From NCBI GenBank assembly GCA_944390725.1, contig CALXQU010000008.1, forward strand, positions 1 through 64,000: DNA of 64,000 nt, read 5' to 3'. The number at the start of each line of letters is the position of its first letter. Position 1 is the stretch's first letter. Below the pieces are notes generated by a model. It was not told the origin of the DNA. It did no database searches and was given only the letters and a program-made list of their open reading frames with translations. A program made the translations under genes and the position numbers. This document shows, piece by piece, positions 9,693-16,855 of the stretch. This stretch comes from an uncultured Spirochaetaceae bacterium. Lineage in GTDB: Bacteria > Spirochaetota > Spirochaetia > Sphaerochaetales > Sphaerochaetaceae.

Positions 9693-9893
9693 CTAAATCC
9701 TTCCTCGTTCTGCCCAGGTGCAGTCACCTAAGGCAAAGCGCCTCTTGTAGTCACGAACGGTATACGTATTCAGTCCCGCAAGCTGCGCTGTCTTCTTGTA
9801 CCCGTAGCCTTCCTCGAACAGCTTCAGGCATTCCTGCCTCTTCACGTTCGGCACACGGGCTTTAGAACCCCGGAGGGGCCTTATCTCTTCCAT
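9693..9893 (-). CDS. small helix-turn-helix protein, cassette 1
   Basis: A 66-aa basic protein with a homeodomain-like HTH resembling the DNA-binding part of transposase OrfA proteins: KRQECLKLFEEGYGYKKTA then a recognition helix TYTVRDYKRRF. The ATG at 9893 is preceded by GGAGGGAAACC; the paralogue at 43321-43518 has nearly the same context and also starts MEE. No transposase catalytic gene or terminal repeats were found beside it. It follows the Ig-like lipoprotein gene by 55 bases on the same strand. It could regulate the lipoprotein or be a domesticated transposon piece; the sequence does not decide. Confidence 0.7.
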   Translation of the reverse strand: MEEIRPLRGSKARVPNVKRQECLKLFEEGYGYKKTAQLAGLNTYTVRDYKRRFALGDCTWAERGRI

Positions 9894-9912
9894 GGTTTCC
9901 CTCCTTAGAACT

Positions 9913-9939
9913 GGCATCCAGAAATCAGCTCTGGATGCC
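9913..9939 (-). promoter_or_regulatory. intercistronic stem-loop between lipoprotein and HTH genes
   Basis: A perfect 9-bp stem, ggcatccag with ctggatgcc, and a 9-base loop in the 55-base gap between the two cassette genes. No T-run follows, so it is more likely an attenuator or mRNA stabiliser than a full terminator. Cassette 2 lacks it. Confidence 0.55.
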
Positions 9940-9948
9940 TACATTTCC

Positions 9949-11220
9949 TCAGGCCTTGAACTCTACCGGAACCGATGCAGAGAGCGGTCCAGAAACAGGA
10001 TCAACATATGTCACAGTCTCTGTCTCAGCACCAGAATAGAAGTAGTTGGTGAAGTAAATGTCTGAATTTGGAATTGTAACAGTTGCAGCCGTCGAATCAT
10101 CAGGATTCGAATCATATGCAAGTGTTCCCGTAAGAGTTATAGAAGAACCCTGAATAGCTTCACCCTTTACAGCATTAGAAAGCTTCAGCCCCTCAGTAAC
10201 AACAACGCTTGTTACGTAATTGTAAACAGAAACTTCTTCTGGCGTTGTGCTTACGAGCCTTGTTCCATCATAGTCCACAACAACAACATAGTTTACAGTT
10301 TCTGGCGTCTCAAGCGCTGTACCTGCGACCTCGAATCTGTTGTTCGTTACACCAGCACCCCACTGAACAGTGTAGTTTGTAACAACGACAGAATCTGCAT
10401 CAGACCATGTTGTAGAAAGATTATCAGAAATCCTTACCTCGATGTTGTTTGTGACCTCAGTCGTGCTCTGGCCATAGTAGATTGCATCCGGCATGGAATC
10501 CAGTGCTGTTACCCTCATAACAACAGGAGCACTCTCCATCTCATATACGTTCTTTGTACCTTCAGTTACAGCAATCTCATAGGTTGCACTCTCTGCAGTA
10601 CCACCAACGGACGATTCAACACAAACGAGAGCCTTATACCCATCATCCTTTGTCTCTGCATAACCAGGAACCTTCAATCCCGTGCTTGTACCATTAAGAG
10701 TCGATACACTTGAAAGTGCATACTCAGAAGCATCAAGCTCAACAGTCTTGCTCTTGCCATATGTAGCCGTTACCACGATACCAGCAAGGTCTGCATCAGT
10801 AAGAGTCTTACCTTCCTCGAAGGTAACAGTAGTAGGAGCAGTCGTCACTTCAATGCTCGTTACATTATAGACATAGAATGTTCCTGTAGCTTTTGCAGTC
10901 GCAGTGAGGTTGTAATTCCCTGTGGAAGCATTGCCGATGGAAGCAACTACATCATAAGTACCAGCCGACGCCGGGAATGTCTCTCCATCTGCAAGAGCAA
11001 CAATACCGGAACCATTGAGCTCTTCGGATGTCCCGTCCGTATACTGTACAGTAACGGTGAAGTCCTTTGCATCGAATGTCTGGCCTACGAGATAGTCCGG
11101 ACCTGTTATGCCTGTGATAGCCCTTACCTGTGTAGGTATCGTGTTTGCCTGGCAAGCCGTGAAAGCGACAAGCATCAGGGCAGCGAGAGCTACAACAAAG
11201 ATCTTTTTCGTTGATTTCAT
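9949..11220 (-). CDS. Ig-like repeat surface lipoprotein, cassette 1
   Basis: 423 aa with a signal peptide ending in AFTACQ, a spirochaetal-type lipobox. Residues 35-120 contain a bacterial Ig-like (Big_3-type) domain with GQTFDAKDFTVTVQYTDG. Several further beta-rich Thr/Val-rich segments follow, each beginning with similar strands and ending near a T-S-V-V-V-T type strand. It is low in Cys and His, as expected for a surface or periplasmic stalk or adhesin-like protein. SD AAGGAG precedes the ATG. Expression is probably governed by the poly-G promoter at 11253-11286. The paralogue at 43545-44720 has the same layout but a divergent sequence. The actual ligand is unknown. Confidence 0.8.
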   Translation of the reverse strand: MKSTKKIFVVALAALMLVAFTACQANTIPTQVRAITGITGPDYLVGQTFDAKDFTVTVQYTDGTSEELNGSGIVALADGETFPASAGTYDVVASIGNASTGNYNLTATAKATGTFYVYNVTSIEVTTAPTTVTFEEGKTLTDADLAGIVVTATYGKSKTVELDASEYALSSVSTLNGTSTGLKVPGYAETKDDGYKALVCVESSVGGTAESATYEIAVTEGTKNVYEMESAPVVMRVTALDSMPDAIYYGQSTTEVTNNIEVRISDNLSTTWSDADSVVVTNYTVQWGAGVTNNRFEVAGTALETPETVNYVVVVDYDGTRLVSTTPEEVSVYNYVTSVVVTEGLKLSNAVKGEAIQGSSITLTGTLAYDSNPDDSTAATVTIPNSDIYFTNYFYSGAETETVTYVDPVSGPLSASVPVEFKA

Positions 11221-11252
11221 TTCTCAACCCTCTCCTTATTAATCTGCCATTA

Positions 11253-11286
11253 AGTCTACCCCCCCCCCCCGGTTGCGGATTGTCAA
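11253..11286 (-). promoter_or_regulatory. promoter with 12-G homopolymer between -35 and -10 (cassette 1)
   Basis: Minus strand: a perfect -35 TTGACA at 11286-11281, ten bases, then twelve consecutive G (C at 11259-11270 on the plus strand), then TAGACT as a weak -10 at 11258-11253. The spacer is 22 bp as sequenced, longer than the 17-bp optimum. About 30 bases upstream of the -35 are also nearly identical to the second cassette. Slippage in the G-run would change promoter spacing, the known mechanism of phase variation in Neisseria porA and opc. Confidence 0.75.
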
Positions 11287-11547
11287 TACTTTTCTGCACG
11301 ATTTTTCACTTTTCATCGCCGGGCCGCCGGCCATCCTGGTTCTGGACGGCGGATTACGGTTTGCATGGCTTTATCACCTTCATCATCAGGCTTGATTGAA
11401 AATTTCTTCACCTATGGTGAAGGTATGATGAGAGGGTCTTTCTTCGTGATTTTCTTCTTGCATTATGAGGATTTGCACCTTATGCTGAGCCAAACGCAGG
11501 GGCCTTGGGAATAAGGCTCCTACGGGAATAGAAGGGGGTTCATCTAT
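11287..11547. other. intergenic region between divergent lipoprotein and HTH-like genes
   Basis: A gene-free stretch carrying the conserved upstream part of the poly-G promoter (to about 11315). A 9-bp hairpin with one G-T pair lies at 11498-11521 (aggggcctt with aaggctcct), about 26 bases before the plus-strand start. It may form in the leader of the 11548 gene. No RNA family was recognised. Confidence 0.5.
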
Positions 11548-12399
11548 ATGCTTTCACGTCTCGCCGTATCCGGCTATCGCCTCAGGGATACCTATGACAT
11601 CACGTCCTACCTCAGCCTCGAGGCCATGGACTCTCTGCTGCCTTACCTTGATATGGATCTCTCGGAGTTCATATCAGGGCTGCCTTCAATGGAATGGCAT
11701 CCGTCAGGGAGGACCATGTCATTCTCCAATGATATGTACCTGTCCATGGCAGAATCATCAGGGATGAGGATACCCAAGGCTTCAAGGCCTACGGTGGCAT
11801 CAATCAATGAGGCCGCTGATATTCTCGGCATCGATGTATATGGCCTTATCAGGATGAACAGCATGCCAGATGATGGCATAAGGAAGCAGAAGGCATCGTT
11901 CGGTCCCTTGTCCATGAGGGGCGTTGCCATGCTGTTCATCCTCTCAAGGACCATCTCGGACTATATGCCACTGGATGAGAGGGAGCTGAGCAAGAGGTAC
12001 GGAAGGACAGGCGGATGGGACATGACCATCATAAAGCTGAACAGCATACTCAGGTGGCTGTCCCTATCCTACCTGGACTTCCTGAGGATAATGGATCCTG
12101 ATGCAGCGGAGATAGACATAAGGCCATCTGAGGATGGATGCGACCCTATGCTTGAGAGGGATGACATCACCTATGCCATAAGGGAGGCATACAGGAGGGA
12201 GGGGATCTCGCTTTCCAGGTCTGCGGATATCCTTGATACGGACACGAAGCATATGAGGCGGCAGTTCCACAGGGACGGGTACAGGACCATGCTGCTCTCG
12301 ACCGTGTCGAGGCTGGCATATCCCCTCGGATGGGGTATGGAGGAGGCCTTCAGGGAGGCATTGAGGGTGAAGGCTGCCGGAAGCGATGCTTCGTGCTGA
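11548..12399 (+). CDS. hypothetical protein with several HTH-like segments
   Basis: 283 aa, family not recognised. Helical segments that look like HTH units recur: TVASINEAADILGIDVYGL, the WDMTIIKLNSILRWLSL region, and EGISLSRSADILDTDTKHM. The last ends in a basic MRRQFHRDGY. There is no signal peptide or membrane segment. AGGGGG lies about ten bases before the ATG. It is divergent from the phase-variable lipoprotein and followed by a clear terminator, so it is monocistronic. A DNA-binding role is an inference from the helix pattern only. Confidence 0.6.
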   Translation: MLSRLAVSGYRLRDTYDITSYLSLEAMDSLLPYLDMDLSEFISGLPSMEWHPSGRTMSFSNDMYLSMAESSGMRIPKASRPTVASINEAADILGIDVYGLIRMNSMPDDGIRKQKASFGPLSMRGVAMLFILSRTISDYMPLDERELSKRYGRTGGWDMTIIKLNSILRWLSLSYLDFLRIMDPDAAEIDIRPSEDGCDPMLERDDITYAIREAYRREGISLSRSADILDTDTKHMRRQFHRDGYRTMLLSTVSRLAYPLGWGMEEAFREALRVKAAGSDASC

Positions 12400-12430
12400 T
12401 GGATATACCTATATCCTTATATACACTATT

Positions 12431-12467
12431 GAAGCACGGCTGGGGATGAAGCCGTGCTTCTGGTTTT
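12431..12467 (+). terminator. rho-independent terminator
   Basis: A perfect 10-bp stem (gaagcacggc with gccgtgcttc, 10-base loop) is followed by TGGTTTT on the plus strand. It ends the 11548-12399 transcript and abuts the stop of the convergent lipoprotein gene. Confidence 0.8.
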
Positions 12468-12832
12468 CAGTTGAGCTGGATTATAAGATCCGGATGCGTT
12501 CCATCGCTGAATGAAAGCTTGCTGCCATTGGCTGCGAATGATATCAGGGAGCCATTCATGAGCTTATCTTCCGAGGGGATGGCAAAATCAAGCTTCTCGC
12601 TTCCCGTGCTGATTATATAGCAGCCGGTGCCGGCCTCTATCCCATCAATGCCTTCGGGGAAGTAATCCGTGATACTGCCTTCCAGGACAGTGAATGGCTT
12701 GATATCAGGAGCAGGTTCTTCCTGACCTGCACCGATGATGCTGTCAAGGACCCTGTTGAATTCCGAGCATCCGGAAAGAAGCAGCATTGCGGCTATCAGC
12801 AATGCCATGATTGAAAGCGTTTTCCTCATCAT
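12467..12832 (-). CDS. small putative lipoprotein
   Basis: 121 aa with a strong signal peptide and lipobox LLSGCS. The mature part is about 100 residues with alternating short strands (for example SGTCYII-like and LISFAANGSKLSF segments) and no recognised domain. GGAGG seven bases upstream supports the first of two adjacent ATG codons. It converges with the 11548-12399 gene. Confidence 0.7.
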   Translation of the reverse strand: MMRKTLSIMALLIAAMLLLSGCSEFNRVLDSIIGAGQEEPAPDIKPFTVLEGSITDYFPEGIDGIEAGTGCYIISTGSEKLDFAIPSEDKLMNGSLISFAANGSKLSFSDGTHPDLIIQLN

Positions 12833-12971
12833 AAGGCAACCTCCTGGTTTTTATGACTTCAATGCTTACCCGGAAGCCGTTATCCACTTAGGCCCGCTCC
12901 AATCCTTTCGCTTTCTGTTGCCAAATCAGATATCCATGTCATCATTATTGAAACGGGACAGGAGGATGGCC

Positions 12972-13082
12972 ATGGAACCTGAAGAGATCGGAAGACTTCC
13001 GGATGATGAGGATATAATCGAAATCAAGCAAGCCGAGGAAGACCTTGCCCTCCTTGAGGGGATATTCGATTCCGAAGACTGA
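12972..13082 (+). CDS. very small acidic protein upstream of a membrane protein gene
   Basis: 36 codons beginning MEPEEIGRLPDDED, more than a third Asp or Glu. GGAGG six bases before the ATG is a good ribosome binding site, and the next gene starts two bases after the stop, so the pair is translationally linked. Longer in-frame starts upstream lack an SD. No family is recognised; a leader or partner peptide is possible. Confidence 0.5.
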   Translation: MEPEEIGRLPDDEDIIEIKQAEEDLALLEGIFDSED

Positions 13083-13084
13083 CT

Positions 13085-13600
13085 ATGCCTTCTTCCATAC
13101 AGGATACGATCAAGGACCTTGCATCCTCACTGAAGGATATCAAGGTAAGCAAGAGCTACAAGGAAGACTCCCCTATCCCTTGGAAAAGACTCCTTGCCGC
13201 CATCGGCGTATCGATGGCTATCGTGATACTTATCATCGTCGTTGCCGTATCAATCATGCATGACATGGATATCCCGGAGCTCTCCGATGACGAGCTCGGC
13301 GACATGATGAGGATGATGGACGGCAGGAGCTGGCACTGCGATTCAGATTCCAGGAAGGCCCTCAGGGAAGCTGCCGGCCTTGATACCGACGGAAACCTGC
13401 ATACATCCTATGATGACAACCTGCTCTTCCTGGACTTCGGGCTGGAGATAATCAGGGCCATGCCCATCGATGGGTATGTAAAGGGATATATAGGAGCTAC
13501 CCCATTCATCGTCTACTGCCATGAGGGAAATACCCCCTCTGATGATATCCTCGTGCTGATTATCGATGATGAGGCAGCTGCCATATACACCAATCGATGA
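13085..13600 (+). CDS. hypothetical single-pass membrane protein
   Basis: 171 aa. A basic N-terminal cytoplasmic part of about 30 residues is followed by one strong transmembrane segment (AIVILIIVVAVSIM, around residues 42-58). An acidic domain of about 110 residues, probably extracytoplasmic, follows. The domain is not recognised. It starts two bases after the small acidic gene. Confidence 0.6.
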   Translation: MPSSIQDTIKDLASSLKDIKVSKSYKEDSPIPWKRLLAAIGVSMAIVILIIVVAVSIMHDMDIPELSDDELGDMMRMMDGRSWHCDSDSRKALREAAGLDTDGNLHTSYDDNLLFLDFGLEIIRAMPIDGYVKGYIGATPFIVYCHEGNTPSDDILVLIIDDEAAAIYTNR

Positions 13601-13627
13601 AAGAAGAATCGGAATCAGATTCCGCCA

Positions 13628-14125
13628 TCACTCTCCCATCACCTGTATCTTCACGGTTCTCTTCCTGCTGCATGTCTGATCGAAATCAACGAAATAGACA
13701 TGGCCGAACTGTCCTAGGTCAGCTTTGCTATCCTCGACTATTATCGTTTCGCTCCTGCCAAGGATAGCAGACCGCAAGTGACCGTCTGTATTCAATGTCT
13801 GAGGCTTATCCTCCCCATGCTCTGCGGAGAATCTCGTGAGTTCAGGGCCTGGATGCATATACTGCCCCTCTTTCCTGCAGGTCGGTATCAGGGATTCGAA
13901 GACATCACACAGATCCTGCTGCAGATACTCAAGCCCATTATATGTTTTATCAAATGAGCACTCCTGTATCATCACGGAACATGTAGTATGGTGAGAATAC
14001 ACCGTACAGATCCCGTTCCTGATTCCGGACTTCCTTACTGCATCATTAACCTTCTCGGTTATCATATGGAATGTCGGCATCCTGCCTGTGGATATCAGCT
14101 CAACAGTTTCGGTATGAATCGTCAT
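13628..14125 (-). CDS. YjbQ family protein (UPF0047), copy A
   Basis: 165 aa with the family's conserved elements: VYSHHTTCSVMIQE, MHPGPE, and NTDGHLRSAILGRSE followed by a basic RKRTVKIQV ending. YjbQ proteins can show thiamine-phosphate synthase side activity, but their true role is unknown. This is the last gene of the 13.6-22.8 kb sugar operon, and its ATG overlaps the stop of the TIM-like gene in ATGA. A second copy in the same operon (19747-20247) retains the same His, Cys and HLR residues. Its placement argues for a catabolic role here. Confidence 0.85.
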   Translation of the reverse strand: MTIHTETVELISTGRMPTFHMITEKVNDAVRKSGIRNGICTVYSHHTTCSVMIQECSFDKTYNGLEYLQQDLCDVFESLIPTCRKEGQYMHPGPELTRFSAEHGEDKPQTLNTDGHLRSAILGRSETIIVEDSKADLGQFGHVYFVDFDQTCSRKRTVKIQVMGE

Positions 14126-14820
14126 TTTACCCCTCTGCCATTCCTGGCTTCATTTACCGCATGGATAAGCTCCACAGCCTTCCTTGAAGGATCAGGAGCC
14201 TTGCATATACCGGATGCAACGCCTACGCCGTCAGCACCCGCCTGTATCATCTTCATAACTTCATCAGGCTGGCTGATTCCTGCCGCCTGCTCCACGAGAA
14301 TCCGTGGTGATATATCCTTAACGGCCTTGATGGATTCAGATACGAAGCTCATGCTGCTTATCTCTTTCCCGCCAATCAGCTCCGTCGGTTCCGGATTTAT
14401 GATATCGGGACCTAATATAGCCATGACCTTGGCCTCGCTTATCGTATCCGCACAGGCAAAGGTAAGCATATCAAGCTCGTTTGCCCGCTTTATCGTAGCC
14501 ATGATCTCGGCAATGGTCATAGGATGCTCGCTATGATTGATAATCACGCCCTTGGCGCCTGCATCCTTCAAGGCTTCAGGGAGCACTTCCGTAAGCCCCG
14601 GGCCTGGATGAAGCAGGTCCATATATGGAGCGAATACAATCAGATGCGGACATCTCTCCGAAACCCTTCTAATCTCGGTGTACGGGCAGATGAACAGAAC
14701 ATCAAGATCCGTATCCTCAGCTGCCTTATCAGCTGATTCCGCCAGCTTTAAGACACTATCACCATACAGATAGTTCTTTACGCCTATCTCGAAGAATGGC
14801 GTTCTTATATGAACCTTCAT
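14122..14820 (-). CDS. triosephosphate isomerase-like sugar-phosphate isomerase
   Basis: A TIM-barrel protein of about 232 aa of the compact archaeal-like type. It has the catalytic His segment VIINHSEHP, the loop-6 region NPEPTELIGG (compare EPPELIGTG), and the phosphate-binding GADGVGVASGI. The start at 14820 follows GGAGAATCT. In other bacteria TIM-like enzymes in catabolic operons isomerise tetrulose or other ketose phosphates rather than triose phosphates. The ABC transporter, kinase and isomerase around it fit such a role, but the substrate is unknown. Confidence 0.75.
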   Translation of the reverse strand: MKVHIRTPFFEIGVKNYLYGDSVLKLAESADKAAEDTDLDVLFICPYTEIRRVSERCPHLIVFAPYMDLLHPGPGLTEVLPEALKDAGAKGVIINHSEHPMTIAEIMATIKRANELDMLTFACADTISEAKVMAILGPDIINPEPTELIGGKEISSMSFVSESIKAVKDISPRILVEQAAGISQPDEVMKMIQAGADGVGVASGICKAPDPSRKAVELIHAVNEARNGRGVK

Positions 14821-14833
14821 AGATTCTCCGGAG

Positions 14834-14860
14834 GTGCATGGCCCAGCGAGGGCCATGCAC
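14834..14860 (-). promoter_or_regulatory. stem-loop directly behind the RbsB-like gene
   Basis: A perfect 11-bp stem, gtgcatggccc with gggccatgcac, and a 5-base loop. It begins seven bases after the binding-protein stop and ends before the SD of the TIM-like gene. There is no T-run. It probably stabilises the abundant binding-protein mRNA or partly terminates. Confidence 0.65.
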
Positions 14861-14867
14861 ATATTGA

Positions 14868-15860
14868 TCACATATAATACTCGTCTGCGTTCTCAGCCGT
14901 GACGATCGTAATACCCGTATCGATATAAGATGGCAGGGCCTTTGCCGGCAGATCATGAGCCATGTCATAGAGGAACTTCATCGAAAGATAACCCATGTTG
15001 TATGTTCCCTGTGCAAGCGTTGCAGCAATCTGTCCGTTCTTAATCATATCGAGAATAGCAGTATCGGTATCGAATGTGACAATCGTTATGTCAGTCCTGC
15101 CAGCTTCCTGGACGACTGTCGGAGCTGCGAGCGATGCAGGAGAATCAAGGCATACGATAGCGGTAATCGATGGATCTGCCTGGAGCTGTGCAGACATATT
15201 CCTCGCTGCTTCTGTCTGCTCTCCCCTGTCATTCACCTTCGCAACGACCTTGAGACCGCTTTCAGGATTCGCTATTGTCCAATCCTCGAATCCCTGCGCC
15301 CTTGCCTCCGAGTTCTCTGCTCCTACAAGATAGAGAAGCGCAACGTTCCCGCCATCAGGCATTATCGATGCAAGATACTTAGCAGCCTCTTCGCCTGCTG
15401 CCGCATTCCCTGTCGCAAGATAGGTCGCCCTGTCGCTATCAGGGGAATCAGAATCGAATGTGACGACGGCTATTCCATCAGCTACCGCCCTGTTGATTGA
15501 TTCCCTCATCGCTTCTGCATTCGCGCATGTCACCGCAATGCCCATAGGCCTTCTTGCCGCAACCTGGTCGAATACTGTTACCTGCTTAGCTACATCTGGC
15601 GTCGGGTCTCCTGCATACTGCGTTTCGATTCCGAACTGAGCTCCGGCTTCCTGGAATCCCTCATAGCATGACTTCCAGTAATCCTGTCCTGATGTGAAAG
15701 TAACCATGTAATACTGCTCTGACGGATCACCAACGAGAACGGAACTTCCTCCATTTTCCGTACCTGCTGCCGCAGCTGCCTCCCCAGTTCCGTTTGCGAA
15801 TACAGAACCCATTGCCACAACCAGCAGCAATCCTGCGAGAATAAGTCTCTTACTGTTCAT
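14868..15860 (-). CDS. sugar ABC transporter substrate-binding protein, RbsB type
   Basis: 330 aa with a cleavable signal peptide ending VFANGTGE, then a periplasmic-binding-protein I fold: an N-terminal YYMVTFTSGQDYWKS strand, AVVTFDSDSPDSDRATYLATG, and a C-terminal AATLAQG strand. These match the ribose/xylose/autoinducer-2 binding family. AAGGAGG precedes the ATG. It follows the RbsC-like permease and RbsA-like ATPase in the same operon. The likely cargo is a sugar or polyol; its identity is not readable. Confidence 0.9.
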   Translation of the reverse strand: MNSKRLILAGLLLVVAMGSVFANGTGEAAAAAGTENGGSSVLVGDPSEQYYMVTFTSGQDYWKSCYEGFQEAGAQFGIETQYAGDPTPDVAKQVTVFDQVAARRPMGIAVTCANAEAMRESINRAVADGIAVVTFDSDSPDSDRATYLATGNAAAGEEAAKYLASIMPDGGNVALLYLVGAENSEARAQGFEDWTIANPESGLKVVAKVNDRGEQTEAARNMSAQLQADPSITAIVCLDSPASLAAPTVVQEAGRTDITIVTFDTDTAILDMIKNGQIAATLAQGTYNMGYLSMKFLYDMAHDLPAKALPSYIDTGITIVTAENADEYYM

Positions 15861-15881
15861 AAAGTCCTCCTTTTGAACTTC

Positions 15882-16841
15882 CTATGATTTCTTCCTGTGG
15901 GAAAGGAAATCGATTGTAACGGCAAGGATGAGGATGAAACCTGATACGAAATCCTGCCAATAGACCGAAACATTCAGCATGATGAGCGCCGAATTGACGA
16001 TATTAAGGAGAATGACGCCAAGGACTCCGCCGAGTACGCTTCCGACACCGCCTGTCATCGTCGCGCCGCCGATAACGGCTGCGGATATCGCCCTGGTCTC
16101 AGCTCCTGAGCCAAGTGAAGGCGTTGCGACATTGAACCGTGAAAGGCTCAGGATTCCTGCCAGGGTTGCCAGAAGGGCCGATACTATGTAAACCCATATC
16201 TTCACCTTGGAAACGTTTATTCCCGAAAGCTTCGCTGCTTTCTCATTGCTTCCTATATAGAAGATGCTCCTGAATACAGTGGCATGCTTCATCAGGAAAT
16301 CGAAGATTGCCGCAAGCACGATAAATATAAGGAAGAATACAGGGACATCTGCTATATACCCAGCTCCGATGAACCTGAATGATTCCGGAGCTCCGGAGAG
16401 CGACAGGGGAGATCCTTGCGTGAAGATGTATGCACCTCCCCTTGCGAGGCTCATCATGCCCAGGGTCACTATGAAGGGAGGAAGCCCCAGCTTCCCGATC
16501 ATAATGCCATCGAAAAGCCCTACCAGGACTCCTACGGCAAGGGCAATGAGCACAGCCAGCCATATATCCATGCCGGAAAGATACAAACCGCCGGTGATAA
16601 CGCAAGACAGAGCAGCGACCGACCCGACAGAGAGATCTATCCCTCCCAGGACCAGGACAAGCGTCATCGCGATTGTCATAAGCCCATCGCTGGACATTCC
16701 TATCATAATTGACCTGATATTGCTCCATCTGAGGAATATAGGCTCTAGAATGGATACGAATACTACCGATGCGATTATGATGAGAAATACGGTTGTTCCG
16801 CGCTTCCTAAGAAGGCTTCTGCCTAAATCCTTTATTTCCAT
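15882..16841 (-). CDS. sugar ABC transporter permease, RbsC type
   Basis: An integral membrane protein with 8-10 hydrophobic segments and the RbsC-family motifs GGIDLSVGSVAAL near the N terminus and GGATMTGGVGSVLG near the C terminus. The ATG at 16841 is preferred: the AGGAGG next to the RbsA-like stop sits nine bases before it but directly abuts the earlier in-frame ATG. Confidence 0.9.
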   Translation of the reverse strand: MEIKDLGRSLLRKRGTTVFLIIIASVVFVSILEPIFLRWSNIRSIMIGMSSDGLMTIAMTLVLVLGGIDLSVGSVAALSCVITGGLYLSGMDIWLAVLIALAVGVLVGLFDGIMIGKLGLPPFIVTLGMMSLARGGAYIFTQGSPLSLSGAPESFRFIGAGYIADVPVFFLIFIVLAAIFDFLMKHATVFRSIFYIGSNEKAAKLSGINVSKVKIWVYIVSALLATLAGILSLSRFNVATPSLGSGAETRAISAAVIGGATMTGGVGSVLGGVLGVILLNIVNSALIMLNVSVYWQDFVSGFILILAVTIDFLSHRKKS

Positions 16842-16855
16842 TACACCCATCCTCC

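Noticed and set aside
9693..9893. Complete insertion sequence around the HTH genes
   Set aside because: No DDE or other transposase catalytic gene, no inverted terminal repeats, no target duplication seen at either cassette.
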